The notes under the pieces were generated by a model. It saw only the letters and a list, made by a program, of their open reading frames with translations, was not told the origin of the DNA and searched no databases. From contig NZ_JAUXXE010000068.1 in NCBI RefSeq assembly GCF_030681155.1, positions 112,669-176,668 of the forward strand: DNA of 64,000 bases. Reading direction: 5' to 3'. The position numbers were made by a program, and so were the translations under genes. Of the stretch, positions 42,938 to 52,747 are shown in pieces. Within the stretch, counting starts at the first letter, position 1, and each line of letters begins with the position of its first letter. The stretch comes from Phenylobacterium sp. (GTDB taxonomy: Bacteria; Pseudomonadota; Alphaproteobacteria; Caulobacterales; Caulobacteraceae).

Positions 42938-43921
42938 ATGTCTTCCGACCTGCCCGCGCCGCTCCGCCTCGCCGCCGACCGCCTCATGCAAGGCGTCTCG
43001 CGCCGTGACATGGCCGAGCGGGCCTCAGCGATCTCGACGCGCTATCGGGCCGGCGGAACATCGGCCGGGGTGGTCGGCTCCGACGCCGACGCGACCGCCT
43101 ATGTCCTGACCCGCCTGCCCGCCACCTACGCCGCCTGCGCCCGCGTCTTCGAAGAGGCCGCCGAGCGGGCGCCCGGCTTTGAACCGGCCAGCTTGCTGGA
43201 CGCAGGGGCCGGACCTGGCGGCGCAGGCTGGGCCGCACTGGAGGCGTGGCCGTGCTTGCGGCAAGCGACCCTGCTCGATTCCAACCGCGCCTTCCTCGAC
43301 ATGGCCGCGACCCTCGCCGCCGATGGTCCCCCGCCGCTGCGCGAGGCCGAGCTTCGCAAGGGGGACCTGACCGCGCCAGCCGACTGGCCCCAGGCCGACC
43401 TGGTGGTCGCCAGCTACGCCCTGGCTGAAATCGCACCGGCCAAGCAAGCCGCTACGGTGAGTGCGCTGTGGGCCTCGACCGAAGGGATGCTGGTTCTCGT
43501 CGAGCCTGGCACACCAGCCGGCTACGCCCGCATCCTGGCCGCCCGCGAGACCCTGATCGCGGCCGGCGGCGCGATCCTGGCGCCCTGCCCGCACAACCAG
43601 GCCTGCCCGTTGGTTGCTCCCGACTGGTGCCATTTCAGCCAACGGCTGGCGCGATCGCGCGATCATCGCCTGGCCAAGGGCGCCGAGGTTCCATTCGAGG
43701 ACGAGAAGTTCAGCTACCTCGTCGTCGCCCGCCCCGGTGTCCAGGTCCTGGCGCCGACCCCGCGCGTGCTCGCTCCGCCGCACATGGCCAAGCCCGGGAT
43801 CGACCTGAAGCTCTGCACTCTGGATGGCCGCGCCGAGGCGACCTTCGTTCCACGCCGCGACAAGCCCGCCTACGCCATCGCCCGGCGCCTCGACTGGGGC
43901 GACGCCCTGCCTGGCGAATAA
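42938..43921 (+). CDS. Rsm22-family rRNA methyltransferase-like protein
   Basis: A 327-residue protein of the mitochondrial small ribosomal subunit Rsm22/METTL17 family. The methyltransferase core has LLDAGAGPGGAGWAALEAWP as its SAM-binding block and VVASYALAEIAPAK in the following strand. A C-terminal Cys cluster, CPHNQACPL followed by WCHFSQRL, matches the metal/Fe-S-binding region of these proteins, and the tail KFSYLVVARPG and the closing strands complete the fold. It is proposed to act in maturation of the small ribosomal subunit. Single gene. Confidence 0.9.
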   Translation: MSSDLPAPLRLAADRLMQGVSRRDMAERASAISTRYRAGGTSAGVVGSDADATAYVLTRLPATYAACARVFEEAAERAPGFEPASLLDAGAGPGGAGWAALEAWPCLRQATLLDSNRAFLDMAATLAADGPPPLREAELRKGDLTAPADWPQADLVVASYALAEIAPAKQAATVSALWASTEGMLVLVEPGTPAGYARILAARETLIAAGGAILAPCPHNQACPLVAPDWCHFSQRLARSRDHRLAKGAEVPFEDEKFSYLVVARPGVQVLAPTPRVLAPPHMAKPGIDLKLCTLDGRAEATFVPRRDKPAYAIARRLDWGDALPGE

Positions 43922-43923
43922 AA

Positions 43924-43939
43924 TAGAACGATCGTTTTA
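43924..43939. promoter_or_regulatory. Candidate TetR-type operator upstream of the MDR reductase gene
   Basis: TAGAACGATCGTTTTA contains the perfect core AACGATCGTT (43927-43936) with the flanking arms nearly symmetric. Several TetR-family repressors recognise exactly this kind of site. It is about 95 bases before the reductase start and directly follows the rsm22-like gene. Confidence 0.5.
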
Positions 43940-44032
43940 ATTTACTGGCCGAACCCGGCTCCCCGGGCGACAACCCTGATCCAGGCCCACCGCATTCAGG
44001 GCCGTGCGATTTCAAAACAAAAGGGAGGCCAT

Positions 44033-45016
44033 ATGCCCAAAAGCCGTGAGATCCACCTCGTCGCCCGCCCGGACGGCATGCCGACGCAAGATCAATTCGC
44101 CCTCGTGGAAACGAACGTGTCGGACGCCGCCGATGGCGAAGTCCTGGTTCAGAACCTCTACATGTCGGTCGATCCGGCCATGCGTCCGCGCCTGACGGCG
44201 GGCCAAGATCTCAACGTCGCGATGATGGGCGGGGCCCTGGGCCGCGTCGTGCAATCCAAGAACCCGGACTTCGCCGTGGGCGACCTGGTGTCCAATCGCC
44301 TGGGCTTCCGCGAGTTCTTCACCTCCGACGGCAAGGGCCTGACCAAGCTGAAGGCCGACCCCGACCTGTCGCTGACCACCCACATGCACGCGCTCGGCAT
44401 GACCGGCTTCACCGCCTATGGCGGGCTGCTGCACATCGGCCAGCTCAAGGACGGGGAACAGGTCTTCGTCTCCACCGCCGCCGGCGCCGTCGGTTCGGTC
44501 GCCGCCCAGATCGCGAAGATCAAGGGCTGCTACGTGGTCGGCTCCACGGGCTCCGCCGACAAGGCCGCCTGGCTCAAGGACGAAGTCGGGCTGGACGCGG
44601 TGATCAACTACAAGGAAACGCCCATCCGCAAGGCGCTGGAAGAAGCCACGCCCAAGGGGATCGACGTCTATTTCGACAATGTCGGCGGCGATCACCTTGA
44701 GGCCGCCCTGCGCCGGATCAACACGCTCGGCCGGATCCCGGTCTGCGGCTTCATCTCCGGCTACAATTCGGGCCACTCCAGCGTCTCGAACCTGTCGAAC
44801 ATCATCTATTCGCGGGTGATGCTGCGCGGCTTCGTCGGTACGGACTTCATGCACCTCTACGCCGACTTCCAGCGCGACATGGCCGGCTGGCTGAAGGACG
44901 GCAAGGTGAAGTACCAGGAGACCATCCTGGACGGCATCACCAACGCCCCGAGTGCGCTCATCGGTCTGCTTGAGGGCAAGAACTCCGGCAAGATGCTGGT
45001 CAAGCTCGCGGACTAG
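44033..45016 (+). CDS. NADP-dependent medium-chain oxidoreductase (zinc-independent MDR, CurA/leukotriene B4 12-hydroxydehydrogenase type)
   Basis: A 327-residue MDR enzyme. Landmarks: an N-terminal DFALVETNVSDAADGEVLV-type stretch with YMSVDPAMRPRL, MTGFTAYGGLLHIGQLK, cofactor motif STAAGAVGSVAAQIAK, then IDVYFDNVGGDHLEAAL. It lacks zinc ligands, as expected for this group, which reduces alpha,beta-unsaturated ketones or aldehydes (curcumin reductase, prostaglandin reductase-like). Start ATG 44033 has AGGGAGG just upstream. The palindrome at 43924 suggests repressor control. A terminator hairpin follows at 45026. Substrate is unknown. Confidence 0.93.
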   Translation: MPKSREIHLVARPDGMPTQDQFALVETNVSDAADGEVLVQNLYMSVDPAMRPRLTAGQDLNVAMMGGALGRVVQSKNPDFAVGDLVSNRLGFREFFTSDGKGLTKLKADPDLSLTTHMHALGMTGFTAYGGLLHIGQLKDGEQVFVSTAAGAVGSVAAQIAKIKGCYVVGSTGSADKAAWLKDEVGLDAVINYKETPIRKALEEATPKGIDVYFDNVGGDHLEAALRRINTLGRIPVCGFISGYNSGHSSVSNLSNIIYSRVMLRGFVGTDFMHLYADFQRDMAGWLKDGKVKYQETILDGITNAPSALIGLLEGKNSGKMLVKLAD

Positions 45017-45025
45017 CGACCTCCC

Positions 45026-45055
45026 GGCTCACCTCGGCGCTGGCCGGGGTGAGCC
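45026..45055 (+). terminator. Hairpin after the MDR reductase gene
   Basis: Eight-base perfect arms GGCTCACC/GGTGAGCC with a 14-base loop, followed by TTGGG rather than a T-run. It is ten bases after the stop. Consistent with a weak intrinsic or factor-dependent terminator. Confidence 0.5.
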
Positions 45056-45139
45056 TTGGGCGTTCGTGACAATCCGTTTAGGTTTCCTGGGCTGTGCCCG
45101 GTGCTAGGGTCCCGGCGCCCGCCCACTCAGGAAGCCTTC

Positions 45140-47956
45140 ATGCTCCGTCACGCCGCCGCGGCCCTGGCCGTCACCTTCGTCCTGACGCTCGGCGCCCCGG
45201 CCCTCGCCGCCGACACCGCGCCGCCAATCGTCTATCAGGAACGAACGCTGCCAAACGGCCTGCGGGTGTTCTCGTCTGTTGATCGGACGACCCCGAACGT
45301 GACGGTGCAGGTCTGGTACGGCGTCGGGTCGAAGGACGATCCGGTCGGCCGCTCGGGGTTCGCCCACCTCTTTGAGCACATGATGTTCAAGGCGACCCGC
45401 GACATGCCGTCGGAGACGATCGACCGCATGACGGAGGACGTCGGCGGCTTCAACAACGCCTCGACCTATGACGACTTCACCAACTACTACGAGGTCGTCC
45501 CCGCCAACCATCTGCAGCGATTGCTGTGGGTCGAGAGCCAGCGGCTTGGCTCGCTCGTCGTCGACGAGAGCACCTTCAAGTCGGAACGCGACGTCGTGAA
45601 GGAAGAGCTGCGCCAATCGGTGCTGTCCCAGCCCTACGGCCGGCTGTTCTATCTCGACGTTCCGCGCGCCAGCTACACGACCCATCCCTACAAACGCCCC
45701 GGCATCGGCTCGATCGAGGAGCTGGACGCCGCGACCATCGACGATGTGCGCGCCTTCCACGCCGCCTATTATCGACCCGACAACGCCGCCCTGATCGTCG
45801 TCGGCAACTTCGACCAGAAGGAGCTGGACGCCTGGGTCGACAAGTACTTCGCCGGCATCAAGCGCCCGGCCGAACCCATGAAGCGGGTGACCGCGGTCGA
45901 GCCGCCCCGCACTCAGCCGGGCGTCTACAAGGGCTATGGCCCCAACGTCCCGTTGCCGGCCGTGGTGATGACCTGGCATGCGCCAGACGCCGCCAGCCCT
46001 GACGCCGCCGCCCTCACCGTGCTCGACGCCATCCTTTCCAGCGGCAAGTCCTCGCGGCTCTATGACAGCCTGGTCTATGAGCAGCAGATCGCGGCCGAGG
46101 TCTATTCCGACGCCTCGCTGCCGCAGCAGCCGGGCATGGTGATGGCCGGCGCCATCCTGGCTAGCGGCAAGACTCTGGCCGAAGGAGAAAAGGCGCTGCT
46201 GGCGCAAGTCGCCCGACTGCGCGACGAGCCGGTCACTGAGGCGGAATTGGCCGAGGCCAAGAACGAGCTGATCGCCAGCAAGCTGCGCGAGCGCGAAACC
46301 ATCGACGGGCGCGCCTTCGCAATCGGCTATGCGCTGAACACCGCTGGCGACCCGGCCCTGGCCAACCGCCAACTCTCCGAGTTGCAGGCGGTGACGGCCG
46401 CCGATGTCCAGCGGGTGGCGCAGAAATACCTGGCCGACAACAGCCGCATGACCATCCTCTACCAGCCAGAATCCGCCCGTCCCGCGGGGGAGCCCGATCA
46501 GACGCCGAAGCCGCCGGTCGTCGCCTCGACCAAGTACACAGGCCCCGTGGTCACCCTGGCGCCAGCCGGCCAGCGCGCGGCCCCGCCGCCGGTGGGAACG
46601 CCGGTCACACCGGTCCTGCCGCGCCCGACGGAAAAGACCCTCGCCAACGGCCTGAAGGTCATCGTGGCCAAATCGTCCGACCTGCCATTGGTGAGCGCCG
46701 AGCTGACCGTCCGCACCGGAGCAGCCGCCGATCCCCAGGGCTTGGCCGGCGGCGTCGGCATGACCGCCGGCATGCTGACCGAAGGAACCAAGACCCGCAG
46801 CGCCCAGCAGATCGCCAGCCAGTCGGAGGCGCTTGGCGCGACGCTGTCATCCGGCGGCGGCCAGGATTCATCCTCCGTCAGCCTGAACGTCATGCCCGAC
46901 AAGCTGCCAGCGGCCATGGCCATCATGGCTGATGTCGCGCGCAATCCGGCCTTCGCCCAGGAAGAACTCGACCGTCAGCGGGCCCAGGCCCTGGACGGCT
47001 TGTCAGTGGCCTTCCAGTCGCCCGGCCAGCTCGCCGGCTTCGCGGCCTCACCGGTCATCTTCTCCGGCACCCCGTTCGGCCACGTCGCCACCGGGACCCA
47101 GACCTCGCTGCCGAAGATCTCGACCGGTGATCTGGCCGCGCTTCACGCCACCTATTTCCGGCCCGACAACGCCATATTGGTGCTGACCGGCGACATCACC
47201 CCCGAGCAGGGCCTGGCCCTGGCCGAGCAAGCCTTCGGGGACTGGAAGGCGCCCGCCGGTCCCGCCCCCGCGCGTGTCGCCGTGACGCCGCAAGCAAAGC
47301 CCCGCGCCGTCGCTATCGACCTGCCAGGCACCGGCCAAGCGGCGGTGACGGTCGTCAAGGCCGCGATCCCGCGCGGCGACCCGGCCTACTATCCGGGCAT
47401 CGTCACCAATTCGGTGTTGGGCGGCGGCTATTCGGCCCGGCTGAACCAGGAAATCCGCATCAAGCGTGGCCTCTCCTACGGCGCGAACTCGCGCCTGTCG
47501 GCGATGCGGACCACCGGACTGTTCCGCGCCGCGGCCCAGACCAAGAACGAGTCCGCGCCGCAGGTTCTGGACCTGATCGTCGCCGAACTGTCCCGCCTGG
47601 CTCAGACGCCGGCCTCAGCCGAGGAGCTGAAGGCCCGCAAGTCGGTGTTGATCGGCAGCTTCGGCCGCGAACTCGCCACCACCGACGGACTGGCCGGAAT
47701 CCTAGGCTCGCTGGCCCTCTACGACCTGCCGCTGACCGAGGTCGGCGCCTATACCGGCAAGGTCGAGGCCGTCACCGCCGGGCAGGTCCGGGCCTTCGCC
47801 AAACAGAACCTCGATCCGGCCAAGGCCAGCGTCATCGTGGCCGGCGACGCCAAGGCGTTCCAGGCGGAACTGAAGACCCGTCGCCCGGACCTGGAGGTGG
47901 TGCCGGTTTCCGAGCTCGACCTGGATTCTGTCACCCTGAAGAAGGCCGTGAAGTAG
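45140..47956 (+). CDS. M16 family metallopeptidase (two-lobed, exported)
   Basis: A 938-residue pitrilysin-type peptidase. Signal peptide MLRHAAAALAVTFVLTLGAP precedes the mature start after ALAA. The N-terminal M16 lobe carries the inverted zinc motif HLFEH (residues 76-80) and the distal Glu region SFKSERDVVKEELRQ. The second lobe (from about residue 490, TLANGLKVIVAKS) has no such motif and is the structural half. It degrades peptides in the periplasm; homologues clear precursor-peptide and signal-peptide fragments. AGGAAG lies upstream of ATG 45140. It is convergent with the Hsp70-like gene. Confidence 0.94.
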   Translation: MLRHAAAALAVTFVLTLGAPALAADTAPPIVYQERTLPNGLRVFSSVDRTTPNVTVQVWYGVGSKDDPVGRSGFAHLFEHMMFKATRDMPSETIDRMTEDVGGFNNASTYDDFTNYYEVVPANHLQRLLWVESQRLGSLVVDESTFKSERDVVKEELRQSVLSQPYGRLFYLDVPRASYTTHPYKRPGIGSIEELDAATIDDVRAFHAAYYRPDNAALIVVGNFDQKELDAWVDKYFAGIKRPAEPMKRVTAVEPPRTQPGVYKGYGPNVPLPAVVMTWHAPDAASPDAAALTVLDAILSSGKSSRLYDSLVYEQQIAAEVYSDASLPQQPGMVMAGAILASGKTLAEGEKALLAQVARLRDEPVTEAELAEAKNELIASKLRERETIDGRAFAIGYALNTAGDPALANRQLSELQAVTAADVQRVAQKYLADNSRMTILYQPESARPAGEPDQTPKPPVVASTKYTGPVVTLAPAGQRAAPPPVGTPVTPVLPRPTEKTLANGLKVIVAKSSDLPLVSAELTVRTGAAADPQGLAGGVGMTAGMLTEGTKTRSAQQIASQSEALGATLSSGGGQDSSSVSLNVMPDKLPAAMAIMADVARNPAFAQEELDRQRAQALDGLSVAFQSPGQLAGFAASPVIFSGTPFGHVATGTQTSLPKISTGDLAALHATYFRPDNAILVLTGDITPEQGLALAEQAFGDWKAPAGPAPARVAVTPQAKPRAVAIDLPGTGQAAVTVVKAAIPRGDPAYYPGIVTNSVLGGGYSARLNQEIRIKRGLSYGANSRLSAMRTTGLFRAAAQTKNESAPQVLDLIVAELSRLAQTPASAEELKARKSVLIGSFGRELATTDGLAGILGSLALYDLPLTEVGAYTGKVEAVTAGQVRAFAKQNLDPAKASVIVAGDAKAFQAELKTRRPDLEVVPVSELDLDSVTLKKAVK

Positions 47957-47967
47957 GCGCCTCCCAG

Positions 47968-49266
47968 CTAGGCCCGCCTGGCCCACTTCGTCAGGTCGCG
48001 CTCCCGGCCCATGAGAGCCAGGCCGGAGGCGATGGACTCCAGTTCGCTGCCGCTTTCGATCTTCGAAGGATCGAACCGGCGATGGAAGATGTCGCGCACG
48101 GCGGGGACCAGCGACGAACCGCCGGTCAGGAACACCCGGTCGATCTGGCCCGCCGCAAGCCCGGCGTCGGTCAGGGCCTCATCGACCGCCTTCTCGATCA
48201 GGCCCAGCTCGGGAGCGATCCAGCCTTCGAACTCGGCGCGCGCGACGTCGCGGGCGATGGAGATCGTGCCAGCCTCGAAACGGAACTCGGCCACCTCCTG
48301 CGACGACAAAGCTTCCTTCAGCTTGGAGACCGAGCGGTAGAGCATGTAGCCGTAGTTCTCATCGAGCACTTCGACCAGGCGCTCGATCTTCTCAGGCTCG
48401 ACCGCCTCGCGGACCAGCTTGCGAATGTCGCGCATGTCCCGGCTAGCCCGCATCAGGGCGAGCTGGTCCCAACGCGCGAAGGTCGAATAGTAGCGGTTGG
48501 GGATCGGCAGGGTCTTGCCGAAAGAGGTGTAGCTGGACCCCTTGCCAAGCTGCGGCGAGACCAGGTTGTCGATGATCCGGTAGTCGAAGGCGTCGCCCGC
48601 CACGCCGACGCCCGCCCGGCCCAGCGGCGTCGATTGGATCTCCCCGCCCTCCCGCGTGAACCGGATGATCGAGAAGTCGCTGGTGCCGCCGCCGAAATCG
48701 CCGACCAGCACGGTGGCGTCCTCCTTCAGCTCCCGCGCGAAGAAGAAGGCCGCCCCGACCGGTTCGTACGAATAGAGGATTTCGGTGAAGCCGAGCCGCT
48801 CGAAGGCGATCTCATAGCGGCGTAGGGCCAGTTCTTCGTCCGGCGCGCCGCCGGCGAAGGTCACCGGCCGGCCGACGATCACCCGCTTGGGCAGGTTCGC
48901 CATGTCCTCGCCCGCGTGGTCGCGCAACTTCAGCAGGAAGGCCGACAGGAGATCCTCGAACAGATAGCGGCGACCAAGGATCTGGGTCTCGCTGAAACTG
49001 GCGGAGGCCGCGAAGCTCTTGAACGACTGGATGAACCGCGTCTCAAGCGGGTCTTCGACATAGGCCTCGATAGCCCACGGCCCCGCCTCGACCTCGCGGT
49101 CCTTCGGGCGTTCGGCCGGAGCGTGGAAGGATATCGCCGAGCGGAAGGCGAAGACCTCCTTCTCCGGCGCGGGGAAGCGCACCAGATGAGCCGGCCCCTC
49201 GGCCCCTGCGAGCGCGATGACGGTGTTGGTCGTGCCGAAATCGATGCCGATGCTGAGATCAGCCAT
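47968..49266 (-). CDS. yegD: Hsp70-family chaperone-like protein (YegD type)
   Basis: A 432-residue actin-like ATPase. Phosphate-binding loops: IGIDFGTTNTVIALAG at the N-terminus and VGDFGGGTSDFSIIRF in the middle; adenosine motif FLTGGSSLVPAVRDIF near the C-terminus. Unlike DnaK it has no substrate-binding domain (family YegD, about 450 residues). The central part contains a lysine/arginine-rich helical region. Its cellular role is unknown. It is convergent with the M16 peptidase gene and has AAAGAG before the ATG at 49264-49266. Confidence 0.92.
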   Translation of the reverse strand: MADLSIGIDFGTTNTVIALAGAEGPAHLVRFPAPEKEVFAFRSAISFHAPAERPKDREVEAGPWAIEAYVEDPLETRFIQSFKSFAASASFSETQILGRRYLFEDLLSAFLLKLRDHAGEDMANLPKRVIVGRPVTFAGGAPDEELALRRYEIAFERLGFTEILYSYEPVGAAFFFARELKEDATVLVGDFGGGTSDFSIIRFTREGGEIQSTPLGRAGVGVAGDAFDYRIIDNLVSPQLGKGSSYTSFGKTLPIPNRYYSTFARWDQLALMRASRDMRDIRKLVREAVEPEKIERLVEVLDENYGYMLYRSVSKLKEALSSQEVAEFRFEAGTISIARDVARAEFEGWIAPELGLIEKAVDEALTDAGLAAGQIDRVFLTGGSSLVPAVRDIFHRRFDPSKIESGSELESIASGLALMGRERDLTKWARRA

Positions 49267-49334
49267 GTCGCGCTCTTTCTCTAGTCTGGGAGCGCGAAGT
49301 CCGCCGAAACCGGCTTCGGGTTTCGGCTGTCGCA

Positions 49335-49377
49335 CTCTCGAAGGGGTGTGGACGACGCATCGACCACACCCCGAGAG
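49335..49377 (-). terminator. Hairpin downstream of the malic enzyme gene
   Basis: A nine-base perfect stem GGGGTGTGG/CCACACCCC extended by CTCTC/GAGAG across a two- or three-base bulge, with a 12-base loop. It lies between the stop of the malic enzyme gene (49413) and the Hsp70-like start. No T-tract. Probable transcript end. Confidence 0.5.
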
Positions 49378-49412
49378 CGGACGATCCGTTTAGTTGGTGG
49401 TCAGGACCACGA

Positions 49413-51704
49413 TCACGAAGCCTGAGCCTCGGCGATGTCCTGCTCATAGGCGGCGAGCGTCGCCATCTGCAGGACCCGGGAGACCGAGGCGGACAGCGGG
49501 GCGATCTGCACCGACTTGTCCATGCCCAGCAGCAACGGCCCGATCACCGTGGCGCCGCCCAGGGCCTGGACGAGCTGGGTGGAAATCGCCGCCGAATGGA
49601 TGGCCGGCATGATCAGCACATTGGCTGGGCCGGTCAGGCGCATGAACGGATAGTTGACCCGCTTGCTGGGGTCGAGAGCGAGCTCCGGCGGCATTTCGCC
49701 CTCGTACTCGAAATCGACTTCCATCTCGTCGAGCATGGCGACGGCGTCGCGGACCTTCTCGGACCGCATGCCCATCGGATTGCCGAAGGTCGAATAGGAC
49801 ATGAAGGCCACGCGCGGCACGTAGCCGAGCGTCTGCACGGTGCGGGCCGCCTCCATGGCGATCTCCACCAGCTCCTCGGCCTCGGGCATCTCGGTGACGT
49901 TGGTGTCGGCGATGAACAGGGTGTGACCCTTGGCCAGCACCACGCTCATGCCCATCACGCGGCCGCCCGGCGCCGGGTCGATCACCCGCAGCACTTCTTC
50001 CAGCACCTGGTCGTAGGAACGCGTGACCCCGGTGACCATCCCATCGGCATGGCCGAGCGCGACCATGCACGCGGCGAAGGAGTTGCGGTCCTGGTTGATG
50101 AGCCGCTGGACGTCGCGCTTCAGGTAGCCCTGACGCGACAGGCGCTCATAGAGGAAGTCCACGTATTCCGGGTTCCAGTGCGAAACCCGGGCGTTGATGA
50201 TCTCCAGCTTGGTCTCGTTCGGATCGAGACCGGCGGTGAGCATGTTTTCCTTCACCAGCTCCTCGCGCCCCACCAGAACGGCGTGGCCGAGACCGGCGGC
50301 TTCGAAGGCGTGCGCAGCGCGGATCACGGTCGGCTCTTCGCCCTCGGCGAAGACGATGCGCTTCTTCGGGGCCTTCAGCACCGCGCCCTGCAGCTTCTGC
50401 AGGAAGGCCGCGGTCGGGTCGAGCCGCTGGGCCAGCGACGCGCGATAGGCGTCCATGTCCTCAATCGGCTTGCGGGCGACCCCGGTGTCCATCGCCGCTT
50501 GGGCGACGAAGGGCGGGATGTAGGACAGCAGGCGCGGGTCGAACGGCGTCGGGATGATGTATTGCGGGCCGAACTTCAGCTGCATGCCGTGATAGGCCGC
50601 CGCCACTTCGTCCGGCACGTCTTCACGAGCCAGGGCCGCCAGCGCGTTGGCGCAGGCGATCTTCATTTCCATGTTCACGCGGCGGGCGCGCACGTCCATC
50701 GCGCCGCGGAAGATGTAGGGGAAGCCCAGGACATTGTTGACCTGGTTGGCGTAGTCGCTGCGCCCGGTCGCCACGATGGCGTCGGGGCGAACCGCATAGA
50801 CCTCTTCCGGGGTGATCTCGGGATCGGGATTGGCCATGGCGAAGATGATCGGCTTTGCCGCCATCGTCTTCACCATCTCCTGGGTCACCGCGCCCTTGGC
50901 CGACAGGCCCAGGAACACGTCGGCGCCGACCAGAGCGTCAGCCAGGGTCCGCTTGTCGGTGTCGACGGCGTGGGCCGACTTCCACTGGTTCATGCCCGTC
51001 GGGCGACCGTTGTAGATGACCCCGGTATTGTCGACCGCGATGCAGTTCTCGGGACGCACGCCCATGGCCTTGATCAGTTCGAGCGAGGCGATGCCCGCCG
51101 CGCCGGCGCCGCAGAGCACGACCTTCACGTCCTTCAGCTCACGCCCGGTGATGGCGCAGGCGTTCATCAGGCCCGCCGCCGAGATGATCGCCGTGCCGTG
51201 CTGGTCGTCGTGGAAGACCGGGATATCGAGCAGCTCCTGCAGCTCGGTCTCGATGCGGAAGCACTCGGGGGCCTTGATGTCCTCGAGATTGATGCCGCCG
51301 AAGGTCACGCCGATGTTCTTCACCACCGTGATGATTTCGTCGGGATCGGTGGCGCTGACTTCGATGTCGATGGAGTCGACGTCGGCGAAGCGCTTGAAGA
51401 GGACGCTCTTGCCCTCCATCACCGGCTTCGACGCCAGGGCGCCGAGATTGCCCAGCCCCAGGATCGCCGTGCCGTTCGAAATCACGGCCACCAGATTGCC
51501 CTTCGACGTGTAGTCGTAGGCCGCTTCCGGATCCTCGGCGATCTTCAGCACCGGCACCGCGACGCCCGGCGAATAGGCGAGCGACAGGTCCCGCTGGGTG
51601 GCCATCGGCTTGGTCGGTACGATGGCGATCTTTCCCGGCGTCGGGTACTTGTGGAAGCTCAGCGCTTCTTCGTCGGTGAAGGTGCGTTTCTCAGCGTCGC
51701 TCAT
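49413..51704 (-). CDS. maeB: NADP-dependent malic enzyme (multimodular, MaeB type)
   Basis: A 763-residue two-domain enzyme that decarboxylates malate to pyruvate. Residues about 1-430 form the malic enzyme (LAYSPGVAVPVLKI, DDQHGTAIISAAGLMNA with the metal-binding region, LCGAGAAGIASLELIKA, and FAMANPDPEITPEEV). Residues about 440-760 form a phosphotransacetylase-like regulatory domain (RIVFAEGEEPTVIRA, GMVTGVTRSYDQVLEEVL, TVIGPLLLGMDKSVQI) that in MaeB proteins binds acetyl-CoA and inhibits. Start at ATG 51704, GAGGAAA twelve bases upstream. Supplies NADPH and pyruvate. Confidence 0.97.
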   Translation of the reverse strand: MSDAEKRTFTDEEALSFHKYPTPGKIAIVPTKPMATQRDLSLAYSPGVAVPVLKIAEDPEAAYDYTSKGNLVAVISNGTAILGLGNLGALASKPVMEGKSVLFKRFADVDSIDIEVSATDPDEIITVVKNIGVTFGGINLEDIKAPECFRIETELQELLDIPVFHDDQHGTAIISAAGLMNACAITGRELKDVKVVLCGAGAAGIASLELIKAMGVRPENCIAVDNTGVIYNGRPTGMNQWKSAHAVDTDKRTLADALVGADVFLGLSAKGAVTQEMVKTMAAKPIIFAMANPDPEITPEEVYAVRPDAIVATGRSDYANQVNNVLGFPYIFRGAMDVRARRVNMEMKIACANALAALAREDVPDEVAAAYHGMQLKFGPQYIIPTPFDPRLLSYIPPFVAQAAMDTGVARKPIEDMDAYRASLAQRLDPTAAFLQKLQGAVLKAPKKRIVFAEGEEPTVIRAAHAFEAAGLGHAVLVGREELVKENMLTAGLDPNETKLEIINARVSHWNPEYVDFLYERLSRQGYLKRDVQRLINQDRNSFAACMVALGHADGMVTGVTRSYDQVLEEVLRVIDPAPGGRVMGMSVVLAKGHTLFIADTNVTEMPEAEELVEIAMEAARTVQTLGYVPRVAFMSYSTFGNPMGMRSEKVRDAVAMLDEMEVDFEYEGEMPPELALDPSKRVNYPFMRLTGPANVLIMPAIHSAAISTQLVQALGGATVIGPLLLGMDKSVQIAPLSASVSRVLQMATLAAYEQDIAEAQAS

Positions 51705-51973
51705 TGGGGGCGGCGTTTCCTCGGTCGTGCGGGTTGGGGCGGCCAACCTATAGAGCCGACTTTGCGCTCACAACACCCGTCAGACGCCAGCAGAGCCGTT
51801 CTTTTCCTTAGCTGTGTTCGGTTCGCCAGCATGACGCCGCGTCGGGAACCCCATCCCGGAACCAGCCGAGCCGTCCATGTAGAGAGCCGGAACTCGCCAA
51901 CGCGACCTTGACCCGGTCCCTTCGGCCAGGACACTAGCGCTCCTTGATTGTCGCGTGCCTCGGAGAGTTCCCC

Positions 51974-52747
51974 TTGTCCCAACCCATCGATATCGCCGTA
52001 GCCGGTGCGCTCGGCCGCATGGGGCAAGCGGTTGCGACCGTGATTTCAGGCCGCCAGGACGTGCGGCTCGCTGCGCGGTTCGACCGCCCCGGAACCGCCG
52101 AAGACAGCCTGGTCGAGGCCGACGCCGCACTTGCGGTCGCCCAGGTCGTGATCGACTTCACCACGCCGGCCGCCTCGGTCGCCCTGGCCCAGAGCGCCGC
52201 CGCCCGCGGCGGACCGGCCTTGGTCATCGGCTCCACCGGGTGCTCGGAGGAACAGCTCGCCGCCATCGCGCAGGCCAGCAAGTCGATCGCCATCGTCCAT
52301 GCCGGCAACTACTCGCTCGGCGTGAACATGCTGATGGGCATGGTGGCCAAGGCCGCCCGAGCGCTCGGGCCGGAGGTCTACGACATCGAGATTTTCGAGG
52401 CCCACCACAAGCGCAAGGTCGACGCCCCGTCCGGCACCGCCCTGATGCTGGGCGAGGCCGCCGCCCAGGGGCGTGGGGTAAAGCTGGACGACGTCGCTCA
52501 GCGCGGCCGCGACGGCATCACCGGCGCCCGCCGGGCTGGCGACATCGGCTTCTCGGTCATGCGCGGCGGCGACATCATCGGCGAGCACTCCGTGACCTTC
52601 GCGGCGGAGGACGAGATCCTGACCATCAGCCACTCGGCGCGCGACCGGGGGCTGTTCGCGCGCGGCGCGGTCGAGGCCGCCCGCTGGGTCGCGCTGCAAC
52701 CACCCGGCCTCTACGACATGCAGGACGTGCTGGGGCTGAAGGAGTGA
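51974..52747 (+). CDS. dapB: 4-hydroxy-tetrahydrodipicolinate reductase
   Basis: A 257-residue DapB in lysine and diaminopimelate synthesis. NAD(P)-binding [12 protein letters not shown] near residue 8, [13 protein letters not shown], the catalytic [18 protein letters not shown] block, and the end [11 protein letters not shown]. Start is TTG 51974 with GGAG eight to nine bases upstream; the open frame begins at 51944. Its last bases overlap the amidase gene start (GTGA), so both are coupled. Confidence 0.96.
   Translation: MSQPIDIAVAGALGRMGQAVATVISGRQDVRLAARFDRPGTAEDSLVEADAALAVAQVVIDFTTPAASVALAQSAAARGGPALVIGSTGCSEEQLAAIAQASKSIAIVHAGNYSLGVNMLMGMVAKAARALGPEVYDIEIFEAHHKRKVDAPSGTALMLGEAAAQGRGVKLDDVAQRGRDGITGARRAGDIGFSVMRGGDIIGEHSVTFAAEDEILTISHSARDRGLFARGAVEAARWVALQPPGLYDMQDVLGLKE

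Noticed and set aside
49596..51911. Long open frame antisense to maeB
   Set aside because: Same kind of shadow: repetitive His/Arg/Asp-rich product with no domain, opposite a complete malic enzyme.
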